Shown here piece after piece: positions 63,706-64,000 of a stretch of DNA of 64,000 bases (position 1 is the first letter of the stretch; each line of letters opens with the position of its first letter). The notes under the pieces are model-generated. The model made no database searches and was not told the DNA's origin. It saw only the letters and a list, made by a program, of their open reading frames with translations. A program made the position numbers and the translations under genes. The stretch is from Pseudomonas viridiflava (GTDB taxonomy: Bacteria; Pseudomonadota; Gammaproteobacteria; Pseudomonadales; Pseudomonadaceae), in the NCBI RefSeq assembly GCF_900590885.1, contig NZ_UUON01000050.1, positions 62,001 to 126,000 of the forward strand, written 5' to 3'.

Positions 63706-64000
63706 CTACTGAACGTACTGGGCCGTAGGGTGGATACCCGCGTGAAGCAATTGTAAAAACTCCTGAAGGGATTGCTCACCGCGCTCAGGATCGAACGAAG
63801 CCAAGACATAGAAGCTGCCACTTTCAGTATGTAGTACCCAGAAGGGGCCTCGCTGCTCCGCATGTTTGACATCAGAGGTTCGAATCCGATGGCCATCAGC
63901 AAAACGGCCAAAACAATCGGCCTTTCTATGTCGATGAGTGACTCCCACACAACAGCCGGCCACCAGCACAGCGTCCGTAAGATAGGCCGTGATAGGCTCG
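63706..64000 (-). CDS. hypothetical protein, start beyond window
   Basis: Frame open to the window edge, ending TAG at 63706. The C-terminal 65 residues (GHRIRTSDVKHAEQRGPFWVLH ... LQEFLQLLHAG) look protein-like, with a WVLHTESGSFYVLASFDPE beta region. No family recognised. The N-terminus lies to the right, so length is unknown. A competing frame on the same strand is less protein-like. Confidence 0.5.
   Translation of the reverse strand, partial: EPITAYLTDAVLVAGCCVGVTHRHRKADCFGRFADGHRIRTSDVKHAEQRGPFWVLHTESGSFYVLASFDPERGEQSLQEFLQLLHAGIHPTAQYVQ

Noticed and set aside
63860..63890. tRNA T-arm-like GGTTCGAATCC
   Set aside because: The flanking 5-bp stem does not pair and no anticodon or acceptor arm fits; it lies in an open reading frame.

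Overview
The window is chromosomal DNA of a fluorescent Pseudomonas, most likely of the P. fluorescens group. The evidence is high G+C host coding, several REP/REPIN repeats of the P. fluorescens type (GTGGGAGGGGGCTTGCCCCC core) and gene order. From memory, the block plsC-gmhB-glyS-glyQ-tag-acyltransferase-TPR-trkA-rsmB-fmt-def-dprA-tsaC-qor-hemF-aroE matches the origin-proximal block PA0005-PA0025 of P. aeruginosa, so oriC/dnaA should lie not far beyond the right side.

Layout. 1-7.1 kb: a SulP transporter (cut by the window edge) with a beta carbonic anhydrase, a radical SAM protein behind a perfect LexA box, and a three-subunit periplasmic FAD/cytochrome c sugar-acid dehydrogenase. 7.3-16 kb: housekeeping and stress genes (yheV-prlC, gamma carbonic anhydrase, HAD phosphatase, OsmC, LLM oxidoreductase, dodecin, two DUF1161 paralogues). 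15.9-18.9 kb: trpI divergent from trpBA. 19.5-23.8 kb: a D-galactonate catabolic operon. 24.2-27.7 kb: choline-sulfate use (LysR regulator, betC, choX). 27.8-33 kb: SulP transporter, aroE-hemF, qor, tsaC.

33.4-42.9 kb: a 9.43-kb integrative mobilizable element inserted inside dprA. Removing it at a 5-bp ATGAT direct repeat restores the dprA reading frame exactly. It carries a large serine integrase beside its right end, a relaxase with an accessory protein and a hairpin-rich candidate oriT, a plasmid-type HUH replication initiator with a candidate antisense RNA over its start codon, two orphan genes, and a convergent type II restriction-modification pair. The methyltransferase is preceded by two copies of a GACGTC-TA-GACGTC palindrome. 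The core of the element is AT-rich; the restriction-modification part is less so, which suggests a mosaic.

42.9-54.5 kb: return to the conserved block. A short remnant stands where a LysM gene is expected between dprA and def. 54.6-58.9 kb: a FecR protein, CHASE2 histidine kinase and OmpR-type regulator. 59-64 kb: a defence-type region with a single-gene reverse transcriptase of the unknown-group (DRT) type, a structured leader that is stop-free in one frame, and a TOTE-type primase-helicase.

The best candidates for new biology are the dprA element with its rep/antisense-RNA module and its restriction-modification operator, and the reverse transcriptase with its structured leader. All function calls come from reading motifs; no search was run.
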